Notes: generated by a model from the letters alone, not told the origin. Shown: positions 15,382 through 25,069, counted from the first letter of the stretch. The stretch is 64,000 nt of DNA from Jannaschia sp. Os4 (GCF_016820245.1 NZ_JAFCAR010000004.1:434001-498000); one strand, 5' to 3'. Translations and numbers: made by a program.

Positions 15382-17787
15382 TCAGTGCGCCGTGGCGCCT
15401 GCGGCCGCGGCCGCCGCCGCGGCGGCCGCCTGGGCCGCGGCCGCGGCATCCGCCGCCGCCTCGTCCCATTCGATCGACTCCGGCGAGCCGACCAGCGCGT
15501 GCTCCAGCACCTCCGACACGTGGGTGACGGGGACGATCTCCAGCCCCTCCTTCACGTTGTCCGGAATGTCCGCGAGGTCCTTCATGTTCTCCTCGGGGAT
15601 CAGCACCTTGGTGATGCCGCCGCGCAGGGCCGCGAGCAGCTTCTCCTTGAGGCCGCCGATGGGCATCGCACGGCCGCGCAGCGACACCTCGCCCGTCATG
15701 GCGAGATCGCGTCGCACCGGCAGGCCCGTCAGGACCGACACGATGGACGTCACCATCGCGAGGCCCGCCGACGGCCCGTCCTTGGGCGTGGCCCCGTCCG
15801 GCACGTGGACGTGGATGTCCATGCGGTCGAACTTCGGCGGCTCCACCCCGATCTCGGGGGCGATGGAGCGCACGTAGGACGAGGCCGCGTCGATCGACTC
15901 CTTCATCACGTCGCCCAGCTTGCCGGTCGTCTTCATCCGGCCCTTGCCCGGCAGGCGCAGCGCCTCGATGTGCAGGAGGTCGCCGCCCACGGAGGTGTAG
16001 GCGAGGCCCGTCACCACGCCGATGGCGTCCGCGTCCTCGGCCAGCCCGTAGCGGTACTTCTTCACGCCGAGGAAGTCGTCGAGGTTCTCGGTCGTGACCG
16101 AGACCGTCTTCTCCTTCTTGCCGACGATCCGCGTCACGGCCTTGCGGGCCAGCTTGGCCAGCTCGCGCTCCATGTTCCGCACGCCCGCCTCGCGGGTGTA
16201 GGTGCGGACCATCTCGCGCAGGACGTCGTCCGAGACCTCGAACTCGCCCTTCCGCAGCCCGTGCGCCTTCACGACCTTCGGCAGCAGGTGCTGCTTGGCG
16301 ATCTCGACCTTCTCGTCCTCGGTGTAGCCGGCGAGCGAGATGATCTCCATCCGGTCGAGCAGCGGGCCGGGCATGTTGTACGAGTTGGCCGTCGTCAGGA
16401 ACATGACGTTGGACAGGTCGTACTCCACCTCGAGGTAGTGGTCGACGAACGTCCCGTTCTGCTCCGGGTCCAGCACCTCGAGCATCGCGGAGGCCGGGTC
16501 GCCCCGGAAATCCTGGCCCATCTTGTCGATCTCGTCGAGCAGGATCAGCGGGTTGGTCGTCTTGGCCTTCTTGAGCGCCTGGATGATCTTGCCCGGCATC
16601 GAGCCGATATAGGTCCGCCGGTGGCCCCGGATCTCGGACTCGTCGCGCACGCCGCCCAGCGAGATGCGGATGAACTCGCGCCCCGTGGCCTTGGCGACGG
16701 ACTTGCCGAGGGAGGTCTTGCCCACGCCCGGCGGCCCCACGAGGCACAGGATCGGCCCCTTCAGCTTGGTCGAGCGCGCCTGCACGGCGAGGTACTCGAC
16801 GATCCGCTCCTTCACCTTCTCCAGGCCGTAATGGTCCTTGTCGAGGATCGCCTCGGCCTTGCCGATGTCCTTCTTGACGCGGGACTTGGTGCCCCACGGG
16901 ATCGACAGCATCCAGTCGAGGTAGTTGCGCACGACCGTGGCCTCGGCCGACATCGGCGACATGTTCTTGAGCTTCTTCAGCTCGCCCTCGGCCTTCTCGC
17001 GCGCCTCCTTGGACAGCTTCGTCTCGGCGACCCGCTGCTCCAGCTCGGCGACCTCGTTCTGGCCGTCCTCGCCGTCGCCCAGCTCCTTCTGGATCGCCTT
17101 CATCTGCTCGTTGAGGTAGTACTCGCGCTGCGTCCGCTCCATCTGGGACTTCACGCGCGACTTGATGCGCTTCTCGACCTGCAGGACGGACATCTCGCCC
17201 TGCATGGTGCCGAACACCTTCTCCAGACGCTCGGACACGACCAAGCTCTCCAGGAGCTCCTGCTTCTGGTTCACCTCGATGCCGAGGTGGCCCGCCACGA
17301 GATCCACCAGCTTGGCCGGGTCCTCGGCCTCGGCCACGGTGCCCAGCGCCTCCTCGGGGATGTTCTTCTTGACCTTGGCGTAGCGCTCGAACTCGTCGGC
17401 CACGGACGGCATCAGCGCCTTGATCGTCGCCTCGTCGCCGCGCTCCTCCTCCAAGGGCTCGGCGGAGGCCTCGAAGTAGCCCTCGGTGCCCGTGAACTCG
17501 GTGATCTTCACGCGGCGGCGCCCTTCGACGAGCACCTTCACGGTGCCGTCGGGCAGCTTGAGCAGCTGCAGCACGTTGGCCAGCACGCCGACGCGGTAGA
17601 TGCCTTCGGCCTCGGGCTCGTCGACCGTGGGGTCGATCTGGGACGACAGCAGGATCTGCTTGTCGTCCTTCATCACCTCCTCCAGCGCGCGGACCGAGCG
17701 TTCGCGCCCGACGAAGAGCGGCACGATCATGTGGGGGAACACCACGATGTCGCGCAGGGGGAGGACCGGATGGGTCGTCGTCGTCAT
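15382..17787 (-). CDS. lon: ATP-dependent protease La
   Basis: 801 residues. N-terminal substrate-binding domain from [13 protein letters not shown] (about 8-20), coiled region with [17 protein letters not shown] (221-237), AAA+ domain with Walker A GPPGVGKT (351-358) and LLDEID (416-421), and protease domain with the catalytic dyad S673 (KDGPSAG) and K716 (GGLKEK). The last 27 residues are an alanine-rich tail unusual for Lon. Start at 17787 gives [13 protein letters not shown] with AAGGGA about 9 bases upstream; an in-frame ATG two codons earlier is equally usable. A heat-shock-type promoter is present about 75 bp upstream. Degrades misfolded and regulatory proteins in the cytoplasm. Confidence 0.97.
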   Translation of the reverse strand: MTTTTHPVLPLRDIVVFPHMIVPLFVGRERSVRALEEVMKDDKQILLSSQIDPTVDEPEAEGIYRVGVLANVLQLLKLPDGTVKVLVEGRRRVKITEFTGTEGYFEASAEPLEEERGDEATIKALMPSVADEFERYAKVKKNIPEEALGTVAEAEDPAKLVDLVAGHLGIEVNQKQELLESLVVSERLEKVFGTMQGEMSVLQVEKRIKSRVKSQMERTQREYYLNEQMKAIQKELGDGEDGQNEVAELEQRVAETKLSKEAREKAEGELKKLKNMSPMSAEATVVRNYLDWMLSIPWGTKSRVKKDIGKAEAILDKDHYGLEKVKERIVEYLAVQARSTKLKGPILCLVGPPGVGKTSLGKSVAKATGREFIRISLGGVRDESEIRGHRRTYIGSMPGKIIQALKKAKTTNPLILLDEIDKMGQDFRGDPASAMLEVLDPEQNGTFVDHYLEVEYDLSNVMFLTTANSYNMPGPLLDRMEIISLAGYTEDEKVEIAKQHLLPKVVKAHGLRKGEFEVSDDVLREMVRTYTREAGVRNMERELAKLARKAVTRIVGKKEKTVSVTTENLDDFLGVKKYRYGLAEDADAIGVVTGLAYTSVGGDLLHIEALRLPGKGRMKTTGKLGDVMKESIDAASSYVRSIAPEIGVEPPKFDRMDIHVHVPDGATPKDGPSAGLAMVTSIVSVLTGLPVRRDLAMTGEVSLRGRAMPIGGLKEKLLAALRGGITKVLIPEENMKDLADIPDNVKEGLEIVPVTHVSEVLEHALVGSPESIEWDEAAADAAAAAQAAAAAAAAAAGATAH

Positions 17788-17862
17788 ATGCATTCGTCCC
17801 TTCAGCGAAGGTGGCCCGGCCCCGGCAGCGGCAGCCCTCGGCCCCTTTCTGGTTCCGCATCG

Positions 17863-17890
17863 ATGTGGGGGCCGGCGCGCCGCGATCAAG
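17863..17890 (-). promoter_or_regulatory. RpoH (sigma-32)-type heat-shock promoter of lon
   Basis: Minus strand shows CTTGATC (17884-17890), a 13-base spacer, and CCCCACAT (17863-17870), close to the sigma-32 consensus CTTGAAA-N13-14-CCCCATnT. The predicted start of transcription is about 65-70 bases before the lon ATG. lon is a known member of the heat-shock regulon in proteobacteria. Confidence 0.65.
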
Positions 17891-17960
17891 TTGCGGCGGC
17901 GGCCCCGCCTCGGGGGAACGGTGCCCGCCCCGACGGGCGGGTGCAAGCGGGGTCCGCGCG

Positions 17961-18554
17961 CTAGGAGGCGCGCTTGAGGTCCACGAGCCGCACCACCGGC
18001 GCGCCCGTCGCGGGCGCCTCCGTGACGATGGCGCCGACCGCCTCGTCGGGGGACCGGAGGTAGAGGTACATCGTCCACCGGCCGTCCGCGCCGTGCCCGT
18101 CCGCGCGCAGCCGGGGCATCGGCCCGCAGCCGCCGGGCAGCACGTTGGCCGTCGTGGCGAGGACCTCGCCGCCCGCCACCGCCTGCGGCCCGCGGGAGCC
18201 GAAGGGCCAGCCCGGACCGGCATGGGGCCTGAGGGCCGCGGTACCGAGCTCGCCCGAGAGGCGGAGGTCGCCCGACGCCGGATCGAGCCGCACCCGGCGC
18301 GTGCCGGCCGGCGGGTGCCGCACCGGGCCGGTCGCGGCCAGTTCCGTCGCGCGCCCGGCCCGCAGCGTCCAGTCGCCCCGCATGGTGGCCGCGAGGCCGC
18401 CCCGCGCCACGAGGCCGCAGAGCTTGCGGCGCGGCTCCACGTGGGTGCCGGTGATGTCGATCACCTTGGTGAGGCGCCCGCGCAGGTCCTCGGCCGCGGC
18501 CGGGGCCGCGAGGAGCGCGCAGAGCGCGAGCGTGAGGGGACGGAGCGCGCGCAT
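17961..18554 (-). CDS. Hypothetical exported protein
   Basis: 197 residues with a clear signal peptide (MRALRPLTLALCALLAAPAAAED, cleavage near 21). The mature part has two conserved-looking cysteines (LCGLV near residue 46 and GGCGPMP near 142) that could form a disulfide, and an overall beta-rich composition with many arginines. No family recognised. ATG at 18554 has GGAGGCCGCC upstream. It lies between lon and tgt on the same strand, with about 200 bp on either side holding no other gene, so it is probably a single transcript. Periplasmic location is inferred. Confidence 0.72.
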   Translation of the reverse strand: MRALRPLTLALCALLAAPAAAEDLRGRLTKVIDITGTHVEPRRKLCGLVARGGLAATMRGDWTLRAGRATELAATGPVRHPPAGTRRVRLDPASGDLRLSGELGTAALRPHAGPGWPFGSRGPQAVAGGEVLATTANVLPGGCGPMPRLRADGHGADGRWTMYLYLRSPDEAVGAIVTEAPATGAPVVRLVDLKRAS

Positions 18555-18753
18555 GGCGGCCTCCTCGGGTCGATGTGTGCCTCGGCGGCCACCCGTCGTC
18601 CCGCAGGATCGCGAGCGGCTCGTTCGCCCACGGACTACCATGCGGCAGGGCCGGCGCCGGGCGGACCCTCGGTCAACGGCCGGGTCGCCGCGGCGGTCTG
18701 AGGCGGAACGAGCACGGCCCGCCCCGGTTCCGCCCCAATCCATGACGCGCGCG

Positions 18754-19884
18754 TCAGGGCGGCGGGATGTCGCCCGCGCCGAACTCCGCATCGAAATCCG
18801 ACCGGAACGCCTCGAACGTCCCCGCCTCGATCGCGTCGCGCATCCCCTGCATCAGCTCTTGGTAGTAGTGCAGGTTGTGCCACGAGAGCAGCGTCATGGA
18901 GATCGCCTCCTTCGCCCGCACGACGTGGTGCAGGTAGGCCCGCGAATAGCCCGTGCAGCAGGGACACGCGCAGGCCTCGTCCAAGGGCCGCGGGTCGTCC
19001 CGGTGCCGCGCGTTGCGCAGGTTCACCCGCCCCCGCCGCGTCCACGCCTCGCCCGTCCGGCCCGAGCGCGTGGGCAGCACGCAGTCGAACATGTCGATCC
19101 CCCGCGCGACCCCGCCCACGAGGTCGTCGGGCTTGCCCACCCCCATCAGGTAGCGCGGCTTGTCCGCGGGCAGCTGCTCCGGCGCGAAGTCGAGGCAGCC
19201 GAACATCGCCTCCTGCCCCTCGCCCACCGCCAGCCCGCCCACCGCGTAGCCGTCGAAGCCGATGGCCGTCAGCGCCTCGGCGCTTTCCGCCCGCAACTCT
19301 TCATCCAGACCGCCCTGCTGGATGCCGAACAACGCGTGGCCCGGCCGGTCCCCGAACGCGTCGCGCGACCGCCGCGCCCAGCGCATCGAAAGGCGCATCG
19401 ACCTCGCCACCCGCTCGCGGTCCGCCGGCAGCGCGGGGCACTCGTCGAAGCACATCACGATGTCCGACCCCAGCTTGCGCTGGATCTCCATCGACGTCTC
19501 CGGCGACAGGAAGTGCTTGGACCCGTCCACGTGGGAGCGGAACGTCACCCCCTCCTCGGTCAGCTTCCGCAGCTCCGACAGCGACATCACCTGATAGCCG
19601 CCCGAGTCGGTCAGGATCGGGCGGTCCCAGTTCATGAAGCGGTGCAATCCGCCCAGCCGCTCCATCCGGTCCGCCGTGGGCCGCAGCATCAGGTGGTAGG
19701 TGTTTCCCAGCAGGATGTCGGCCCCCGTCTCGCGCACCTGCCCCGGCAGCATCGCCTTGACGGTCGCCGCCGTGCCGACGGGCATGAAGGCGGGCGTGCG
19801 GATGTCGCCGCGCGTCGTCGCGAGCGTGCCGCGGCGGGCGCGCCCGTCGGTGACGTGGAGTGTGAAGGAGATGCCGGTGGCCAT
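18754..19884 (-). CDS. tgt: Queuine tRNA-ribosyltransferase
   Basis: Exchanges guanine-34 of GUN-anticodon tRNAs for preQ1. 376 residues: [13 protein letters not shown] near the start, the nucleophile-region [12 protein letters not shown] (aspartate near 90), FGIQQGG near 188, the second catalytic aspartate in [16 protein letters not shown], and the zinc site CACPCC plus histidine near 308-335. Length equals the family norm. queA for the next steps of the same pathway is in this window at about 48-49 kb rather than adjacent. Divergent from the SufT-like gene. Confidence 0.96.
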   Translation of the reverse strand: MATGISFTLHVTDGRARRGTLATTRGDIRTPAFMPVGTAATVKAMLPGQVRETGADILLGNTYHLMLRPTADRMERLGGLHRFMNWDRPILTDSGGYQVMSLSELRKLTEEGVTFRSHVDGSKHFLSPETSMEIQRKLGSDIVMCFDECPALPADRERVARSMRLSMRWARRSRDAFGDRPGHALFGIQQGGLDEELRAESAEALTAIGFDGYAVGGLAVGEGQEAMFGCLDFAPEQLPADKPRYLMGVGKPDDLVGGVARGIDMFDCVLPTRSGRTGEAWTRRGRVNLRNARHRDDPRPLDEACACPCCTGYSRAYLHHVVRAKEAISMTLLSWHNLHYYQELMQGMRDAIEAGTFEAFRSDFDAEFGAGDIPPP

Positions 19885-19988
19885 GGCCGCGCCCTAGCGG
19901 CGGGCGGGGGCGGGGAAAACCCCGGCACTGGACGCCACCGGCCGCATTCCCTACCTGTCCGGTCAGGAATGACCCGGAGGACCGGCCC

Positions 19989-20351
19989 ATGCGCGACGAG
20001 ACCGAGCCCATGGAAGGCGCGCCGCTGATCGCGCCCTCGACCACCGACCACCCCCTCCACGAGCCCGTGGTCGAGGCCTGCCGGTCCGTGTTCGACCCCG
20101 AGATCCCCGTGAACATCTACGACCTCGGGCTGGTCTACACGATCCGGATCGGGGCCGAGAACGACGTGAGCGTGGTGATGACGCTGACCGCGCCGGGCTG
20201 CCCCGTCGCGGGCGAGATGCCCGGCTGGGTCGCCGACGCGGTCTCCTCGGTGCCCGGCGTCAAGACGGTCGACGTCGACCTCACCTGGGAGCCGCCTTGG
20301 GGCATGGAGATGATGTCGGACGAGGCGCGGCTCGAACTGGGGTTCATGTAG
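19989..20351 (+). CDS. SufT / MIP18-type (DUF59) iron-sulfur assembly protein
   Basis: 120 residues of the DUF59 family: VVEACRSVFDPEIPVNIYDLGLVY (about 28-51), then MTLTAPGCPVAGEMPGWV with the conserved cysteine in TAPGCP, and DVDLTWEPPWGMEMMSDEARLELGF. SufT proteins assist maturation of [4Fe-4S] enzymes. No suf operon is next to it here, but an IscA/ErpA-type carrier lies 4.3 kb downstream. ATG at 19989 is preceded by GGAGGA nine bases away. Family certain; exact client proteins unknown. Confidence 0.9.
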   Translation: MRDETEPMEGAPLIAPSTTDHPLHEPVVEACRSVFDPEIPVNIYDLGLVYTIRIGAENDVSVVMTLTAPGCPVAGEMPGWVADAVSSVPGVKTVDVDLTWEPPWGMEMMSDEARLELGFM

Positions 20352-20384
20352 GGAACCCTCCCCCACCCCCCGCGTTCGCCGGGC

Positions 20385-22058
20385 ATGACATCGATCCGCA
20401 CGCTCGCCGCACTCCTCCTCTGCGCGCTGATGGCGTTCGCGGCGCCCGCCTTCGCCCAGGAGGACCCCTTCTTCTCGATCGACGGCCTGAACGAGGGCCT
20501 CGCGGACCTTCCTGAGGACATCGACCGGCGGACGCCCCGCGCCACGATGCGCGCCTTCATACTCGCGACCGAGGCGGAGGACTGGGAGCGCGCCGCGCAC
20601 CTGCTGGACCTGTCCGAGCTCCCGGTGGCCGACCAAGCGCGCGACGGGCCGATCCTCGCGCAGCAGCTCGCGTCGGTGATGGACCGCAAGGCCGTGCTGG
20701 ACTGGTCCGCGCTGATCGAGCGCCCGGACGCGCTGCAGGTCCTCGGCGGTCGGACGCAGGTGCAGGCCGGCGAGCCGCGCCGCTCGCTGCTGCTGCGCGA
20801 GCTGAACCTCGACCCGGTCCCCGCGGCCCTGCGCCTCGAGCGCGTGAAGCCGGGCGAGGACGCGGACCCGCAGTGGGTCTTCTCCCGCGAGACCGTCGAC
20901 GCGCTGCCCGACCTCTACCGGGAGTACGGCCCCGCCCCGTGGGAGGCGCGGATGCCCGAGTGGGTACGCGGCGACGCCTTCTGGGGCCTCATGTGGTGGG
21001 AGGTGCTGGCCCTCCCGCTGCTCGCGCTCGCGGCCTTCGTCCTCGGCGGGCTCGTCCTGCGGGCCGTGGACGCCTCCAGCCGCATCTCCGACCGTCCCAT
21101 CGTCCAAGCCGCCGTGCGCGCGGTGCGGTGGCCCGCCGCGGTCGCCGCCGTGACGGCCTTCGTGGGGTGGATCGCGGGCAACGTGTTCGTCTTCTCGGGC
21201 CAGATCGACACGTGGCTCTCGCCGCTGCTCGCCATCGGCTACGTCACGGCCGTGCTGATGCTCGTGATCAACGTCAGCGAGGCGGTGCTCGACGGGATGA
21301 TCTCGCCGGACGAGGACGTCGACCTCACGGACGCCGAGCGCGAGGAGGCCCGCTCCACCGCCACCAAGCTCAACGCGGCGAAGCGCATCCTGACCATCGT
21401 CGTGTTCCTGATCGGCGCGGGCGTGGTGCTCTCGACGGCGGACGTGTTCCGTGGCCTCGGCCTGTCGCTGCTGGCCTCCGCCGGCGCGCTGACCATCGTG
21501 CTGGGCTTCGCCGCGCGGGACGTGCTGGCGAACGTGATGGCCTCGCTCCAGATCGCGATGAACCAGTCCGCCCGGATCGGCGACCGCGTGAAGTGGAAGG
21601 ACGAGCTCTGCTACGTCGAGCGCATCCACCTGACCTACGTGCTGCTGCGCGACTGGGACAACACGCGCGTGATCGTCCCCGTGCGGGAGTTCATCAGCGA
21701 GACGTTCATCAACTGGTCGGCGATCGAGCCGGCCATGCTGAAGATCCTCAAGTTCAAGGTCCGCCCCGACGCCGATCTCGACGAGCTGCGGTCCCGGTTC
21801 GAGACGGTGCTGCAGGACCTCGACGGCGACGAGAGCCTCGACGGCAAGCTGGGCGACCTCGACGAGGCGGCCATGAACGTCACCGGGCAGGACGTGTTCG
21901 GCGTGGACGTGTGGTTCTCGGTCCCGTGCGCCTCGCCCAACACGTCGTGGGACGTCGCCTGCGCCGCGCGCGAGCGCATCGTGAAGGAGGTGCAGGACAT
22001 GGCCGAGCGGTCCGGCCGTCCCGTCTTCCCCGAGGCGGAGGCCGCGGAGGCTGCCTGA
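20385..22058 (+). CDS. MscS-family mechanosensitive ion channel
   Basis: 557 residues. Signal peptide (MTSIRTLAALLLCALMAFAAPAFA), a periplasmic domain of about 170 residues, then four membrane helices between about 205 and 370. The pore helix and following segment LASAGALTIVLGFAARDVLANVMASLQIAMNQSARIGDRV are the MscS core. The beta domain reads VERIHLTYVLLRDWDNTRVIVPVREFIS. Longer than E. coli MscS because of the periplasmic domain. It should open under membrane tension during osmotic downshift. Starts 33 bp after the SufT-like gene on the same strand, so possibly cotranscribed. An inner-membrane location is predicted. Confidence 0.93.
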   Translation: MTSIRTLAALLLCALMAFAAPAFAQEDPFFSIDGLNEGLADLPEDIDRRTPRATMRAFILATEAEDWERAAHLLDLSELPVADQARDGPILAQQLASVMDRKAVLDWSALIERPDALQVLGGRTQVQAGEPRRSLLLRELNLDPVPAALRLERVKPGEDADPQWVFSRETVDALPDLYREYGPAPWEARMPEWVRGDAFWGLMWWEVLALPLLALAAFVLGGLVLRAVDASSRISDRPIVQAAVRAVRWPAAVAAVTAFVGWIAGNVFVFSGQIDTWLSPLLAIGYVTAVLMLVINVSEAVLDGMISPDEDVDLTDAEREEARSTATKLNAAKRILTIVVFLIGAGVVLSTADVFRGLGLSLLASAGALTIVLGFAARDVLANVMASLQIAMNQSARIGDRVKWKDELCYVERIHLTYVLLRDWDNTRVIVPVREFISETFINWSAIEPAMLKILKFKVRPDADLDELRSRFETVLQDLDGDESLDGKLGDLDEAAMNVTGQDVFGVDVWFSVPCASPNTSWDVACAARERIVKEVQDMAERSGRPVFPEAEAAEAA

Positions 22059-22065
22059 CCCGGCG

Positions 22066-22081
22066 GAAACCAGCCGGTTTC
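22066..22081 (+). terminator. Small hairpin after the MscS gene
   Basis: GAAACC-AGCC-GGTTTC, a perfect 6-bp stem with a 4-base loop, seven bases after the stop codon. There is no T run, so its role as a terminator is doubtful. Confidence 0.3.
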
Positions 22082-22158
22082 ACGAGACCGTCATCCTCCC
22101 GAGACGGGCCCGTCACCTCGCGCCGTAGCCTCCCCCGCACGCACCCGGAGGAGACACG

Positions 22159-23370
22159 ATGCGCCATCTCACCCTCACGACCGCCCTCGCCGCCCTGCCC
22201 CTCGCCGCGCTCGCGGACGCCCACTCGACCGAGCCGCTGACCTACGGCCAGCGCCCCTTCGCGCTGATCGACGCGATGGACCCTTCCCCGCTCAAGGACG
22301 AGCTGATGGCCTGCCGCGGCCAGACGCCGGAGCGGACCAAGTTCTCCATCGGCCACCGGGGCGCGCCGCTCATGTTCCCCGAGCACACGGTCGAGTCGAA
22401 CGTCGCCGCCGCCCGGATGGGCGCGGGCATCCTCGAATGCGACGTGACCTTCACGTCCGACAAGGAGCTGGTCTGCCGCCACGCGCAGAACGACCTGCAT
22501 ACGACCACCGACATCCTCGCCACCGACCTCGCGTCCACCTGCACCACGCCCTTCGCCCCCGCCGCGGGCGAGGAGCAGGCGACCGCCGAGTGCCGCACCT
22601 CCGAGATAACCTTGGCCGAGTTCCGCACGCTCACGCCGAAGATGGACGCGGCCGACGGCACGGCCACCGACGTGGCGGACTACCTCGGCGGCACGGCGGA
22701 CTGGCGCACGGACCTCTACACCGGGCAGGCGACGTCGATGACCCATGCCGAGTCCATCGCGCTCTTCGACCGCCTCGGCGCCGACTTCACGCCGGAGTTG
22801 AAGACGCCCTCCGTGGAGATGCCCTTCGACGGCTTCTCCCAACAGGGCTACGCCCAAAAGCTCATCGACGAATACGTCGCCGCCGGCATCGAGCCGTCCC
22901 GCGTCTGGCCCCAGTCCTTCAACCTCAAGGACGTGACCTACTGGATCGAGAACACCGAATACGGCGACCAAGCGGTCTACCTGATGGACGAGTACGACAT
23001 CGAGGGCTACTCGCCGACGGACCCGTCCACGTGGCCGCAGACGATGGACGAGTTGAATGCGATGGGGATCAACTGGATCGCCCCGCCGATGTGGATGCTG
23101 GTCACGACGGAGGGCGGCGCCATCGTGCCCTCCGCGCTCGCCAACGCCGCGAAGGAGGCCGACCTCGGCATCATCACGTGGACGCTGGAGCGCTCGGGCC
23201 CGCTGGCGGGCGGCGGCGGATGGTACTTCCAGTCGATCGCGGACGTCACCGACAACGACGGCGACACCTACGAGCTGCTGCACGTGCTCGCGCAGGACGT
23301 GGGCGTCGCGGGGGTGTTCTCCGACTGGCCGGCGACGGTCACCTACTACGCCAACTGCTTCGGCCTCTGA
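22159..23370 (+). CDS. Exported glycerophosphodiester phosphodiesterase
   Basis: 403 residues with signal peptide ([21 protein letters not shown]). The GDPD catalytic core is present: [17 protein letters not shown] (histidine, arginine and glutamate), [24 protein letters not shown] with the second metal/acid pair and catalytic histidine, then [13 protein letters not shown]. This is the GlpQ-like periplasmic class that releases glycerol-3-phosphate and alcohols from deacylated phospholipids. Long for the family because of inserts around 130-170. ATG has GGAGGAGACACG upstream. A strong hairpin follows the stop. Convergent with the 50-residue gene. Confidence 0.92.
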   Translation: MRHLTLTTALAALPLAALADAHSTEPLTYGQRPFALIDAMDPSPLKDELMACRGQTPERTKFSIGHRGAPLMFPEHTVESNVAAARMGAGILECDVTFTSDKELVCRHAQNDLHTTTDILATDLASTCTTPFAPAAGEEQATAECRTSEITLAEFRTLTPKMDAADGTATDVADYLGGTADWRTDLYTGQATSMTHAESIALFDRLGADFTPELKTPSVEMPFDGFSQQGYAQKLIDEYVAAGIEPSRVWPQSFNLKDVTYWIENTEYGDQAVYLMDEYDIEGYSPTDPSTWPQTMDELNAMGINWIAPPMWMLVTTEGGAIVPSALANAAKEADLGIITWTLERSGPLAGGGGWYFQSIADVTDNDGDTYELLHVLAQDVGVAGVFSDWPATVTYYANCFGL

Positions 23371-23371
23371 G

Positions 23372-23393
23372 GCCGAGGGGCGCGCGCCTCGGC
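23372..23393. terminator. Hairpin between convergent genes
   Basis: GCCGAGG and CCTCGGC form a perfect 7-bp stem around an 8-base GC loop, immediately after the phosphodiesterase stop and before the end of the 50-residue gene on the other strand. No T run on either side. Confidence 0.45.
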
Positions 23394-23412
23394 GGGCGCG
23401 CGCGCCATGGCA

Positions 23413-23565
23413 TCAGCCGAACCAGCGCCAGCGGCGGGCGCGGCGGTCCTGCTCGGCGAGCTTGGCGAACTGCTCGCGCTCGGCGCGGTAGCCGGTCTTC
23501 TCCTGCGGCTCGACGGTCTGGAGGCCGGGGATGACGAAGGCGGGGATCGAACGGGTGATGGACAT
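23413..23565 (-). CDS. 50-residue hypothetical protein
   Basis: A short but well-supported gene: ATG at 23563-23565 is preceded by AAAGGAG seven bases upstream, the best ribosome binding site in this region. The product begins MSITRSIPAFVIPGLQTVEP, is lysine/glutamate-rich in the middle and ends in RRARRWRWFG. It is basic, with no signal peptide, and recalls small arginine-rich proteins of Rhodobacterales, though no family is claimed. It faces a LysR regulator across 124 bp that contain a perfect 16-bp palindrome, which suggests it is the regulator's target. Confidence 0.65.
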   Translation of the reverse strand: MSITRSIPAFVIPGLQTVEPQEKTGYRAEREQFAKLAEQDRRARRWRWFG

Positions 23566-23637
23566 GGGGCGTCTCCTTTCCGGACATCAGATGGCCTCCG
23601 CCGCCGCCGCCTTCATCCCGGCACAGCCGCAACGGGC

Positions 23638-23653
23638 CTTTCACCGGTGAAAG
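23638..23653. promoter_or_regulatory. Perfect 16-bp palindrome, candidate LysR operator
   Basis: CTTTCACCGGTGAAAG reads the same on both strands. It lies 37 bp before the LysR start codon and about 72 bp before the start of the divergent 50-residue gene, the usual place for a LysR-type binding site that represses its own gene and activates the divergent one. Confidence 0.6.
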
Positions 23654-23689
23654 CTGGCCCCGCCCCCGCTTTCGCCATACCCGTCCTCC

Positions 23690-24514
23690 ATGCGCCCCTC
23701 GTGGAACGACCTCGCCCTCTTCGCCGCCGTCGCCCGCACCGGCACCTTGGCCAAGGCCGCCGCCGCCACGGGGGCCTCGGTCCCCACCCTGTCGCGCCGG
23801 ATGACGGCGCTGGAGGCGGGGCTGGGGCGCAAGCTCTTCCATCACGGGGCGCGGGGCTACCAGCTGACCGAGGCGGGTCGGGCGCTTCACGACCGGGCCC
23901 GCCGCATGGAGGACGCGGCGGCGGAGGTGGACGCGTGGGTCACGGCATCGGACGGTCCGGCCCGCGTCCGGATCACGGCGGGGACGTGGACGGCGCAGGC
24001 CCTCGCGAACGACATCGGACGATACTGGGACCGGGGCGACGCGTGGATCCCCGAGTTCGTCCACTGCGACCTCGACCTCGACATCGCGCGGCGCGAGGTC
24101 GACGTGGGCGTGCGCAACCGGCGGCCGGAGCAGCCTTGGCTGGCGGGGCGCCGCACCGCGCGGGTGCGCTATGCGGTCTATGGGCTGGACGGGGTCGAGG
24201 GCTGGATCGGCTCAACCTTCGACAGCGGGCAGACGCCGTCGGGGCGATGGATCTCCGAACGCCACGGCGACGCCATCGTCACCGCGACCAACGACCCCCG
24301 CTGGGCCTATGCCTTCGCCAAGGCCGGGGTGGGCAAGGTCGTCCTCCCGATGTTCGTGGGCGAGGGCTCCGACCTCCCCCGCCGCTCCGACCCGATCGCG
24401 GAACTCGAGCACGACGAATGGCTCGTCTCCCATCACGAGGCCCGGCACGAGCCGCCGATCCGCGCCGCGCTCGACGCGCTCGCGGGGTATCTCGAGGGGC
24501 GCCTCGAAGGGTAG
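23690..24514 (+). CDS. LysR-family transcriptional regulator
   Basis: 274 residues. N-terminal winged helix: WNDLALFAAVARTGTLAKAAAATGASVPTLSRRMTALEAGLGRKLF (about 5-50), the LysR helix-turn-helix and linker start, then RGYQLTEAGRAL. The effector domain from about 90 is short and divergent (RITAGTWTAQALANDIGRYW), and its ligand is not predictable. ATG at 23690 is preceded by a poor ribosome binding site, consistent with low, self-controlled expression. Divergent from the 50-residue gene. Confidence 0.9.
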   Translation: MRPSWNDLALFAAVARTGTLAKAAAATGASVPTLSRRMTALEAGLGRKLFHHGARGYQLTEAGRALHDRARRMEDAAAEVDAWVTASDGPARVRITAGTWTAQALANDIGRYWDRGDAWIPEFVHCDLDLDIARREVDVGVRNRRPEQPWLAGRRTARVRYAVYGLDGVEGWIGSTFDSGQTPSGRWISERHGDAIVTATNDPRWAYAFAKAGVGKVVLPMFVGEGSDLPRRSDPIAELEHDEWLVSHHEARHEPPIRAALDALAGYLEGRLEG

Positions 24515-24540
24515 GTCCATGCCGCGCTGCAGCGTAGATC

Positions 24541-24586
24541 GTATGTACAGGCGTATGTACGATGTATGCACGGTGTATGTACGGGC
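24541..24586 (+). repeat. Four tandem 11-12 bp repeats upstream of the IscA/ErpA-type gene
   Basis: Consecutive units GTATGTACAGGC, GTATGTACGAT, GTATGCACGGT and GTATGTACGGGC. The period of 11-12 bp is about one DNA helical turn. The tract is much poorer in GC than its surroundings and lies 60 bp before the start codon of the downstream gene. A related pair of units is found at 33599-33620. Confidence 0.75.
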
Positions 24587-24646
24587 GCTGCACGCCCTTG
24601 AGCGGCCGCATCCGGGCGCCTAGATCGAAGGCGAAGGAGACGATCT

Positions 24647-25063
24647 ATGTTCGGCATCCCTGGCCAAGCCCCCGTCACCGTGACCCCGGCGGCGGCCAAG
24701 CAGATCGCCAAGCTGATGGCGCGCGACGCGGCCTTCGGCTTGAAGATCGGCGTCAAGAAGGGCGGCTGCGCGGGGATGGAATACACGATGGAGTACGTCC
24801 CCTCGGCCGACGCCCACGACGAGGTGGTCGAGGTGGAGGGCGGCGCGCGCGTCGTGATCGCCCCGATGGCCCAGATGTTCCTCTTCGGGACCGAGATCGA
24901 CTACGAGACCTCGCTCCTCGAATCCGGGTTCAAGTTCCGCAACCCGAACGTGACCGAGGCCTGCGGCTGCGGCGAGTCGATCAAGTTCGACGACGCGCTC
25001 TCCGCGCCCGCCGCCCAGCCCGGGGCCGACGCGGGCCTCGCGGTCCTGCCGCCCAAGCTGTAG
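24647..25063 (+). CDS. IscA/ErpA/SufA-type iron-sulfur carrier
   Basis: 138 residues of the HesB/IscA (A-type carrier) family. The three cluster-binding cysteines are C44 in KKGGCAGMEY and the pair in EACGCGESIKF near 105-107. A-type carriers pass [2Fe-2S] or [4Fe-4S] clusters to apo-enzymes in the cytosol. The Ala/Pro-rich tail after residue 115 (SAPAAQPGADAGLAVLPPKL) is longer than in E. coli homologues. ATG has AAGGAGA eight bases upstream. ErpA and SufA cannot be told apart from this sequence alone. It precedes tpiA by 26 bp on the same strand. Confidence 0.9.
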   Translation: MFGIPGQAPVTVTPAAAKQIAKLMARDAAFGLKIGVKKGGCAGMEYTMEYVPSADAHDEVVEVEGGARVVIAPMAQMFLFGTEIDYETSLLESGFKFRNPNVTEACGCGESIKFDDALSAPAAQPGADAGLAVLPPKL

Positions 25064-25069
25064 GGCTGC

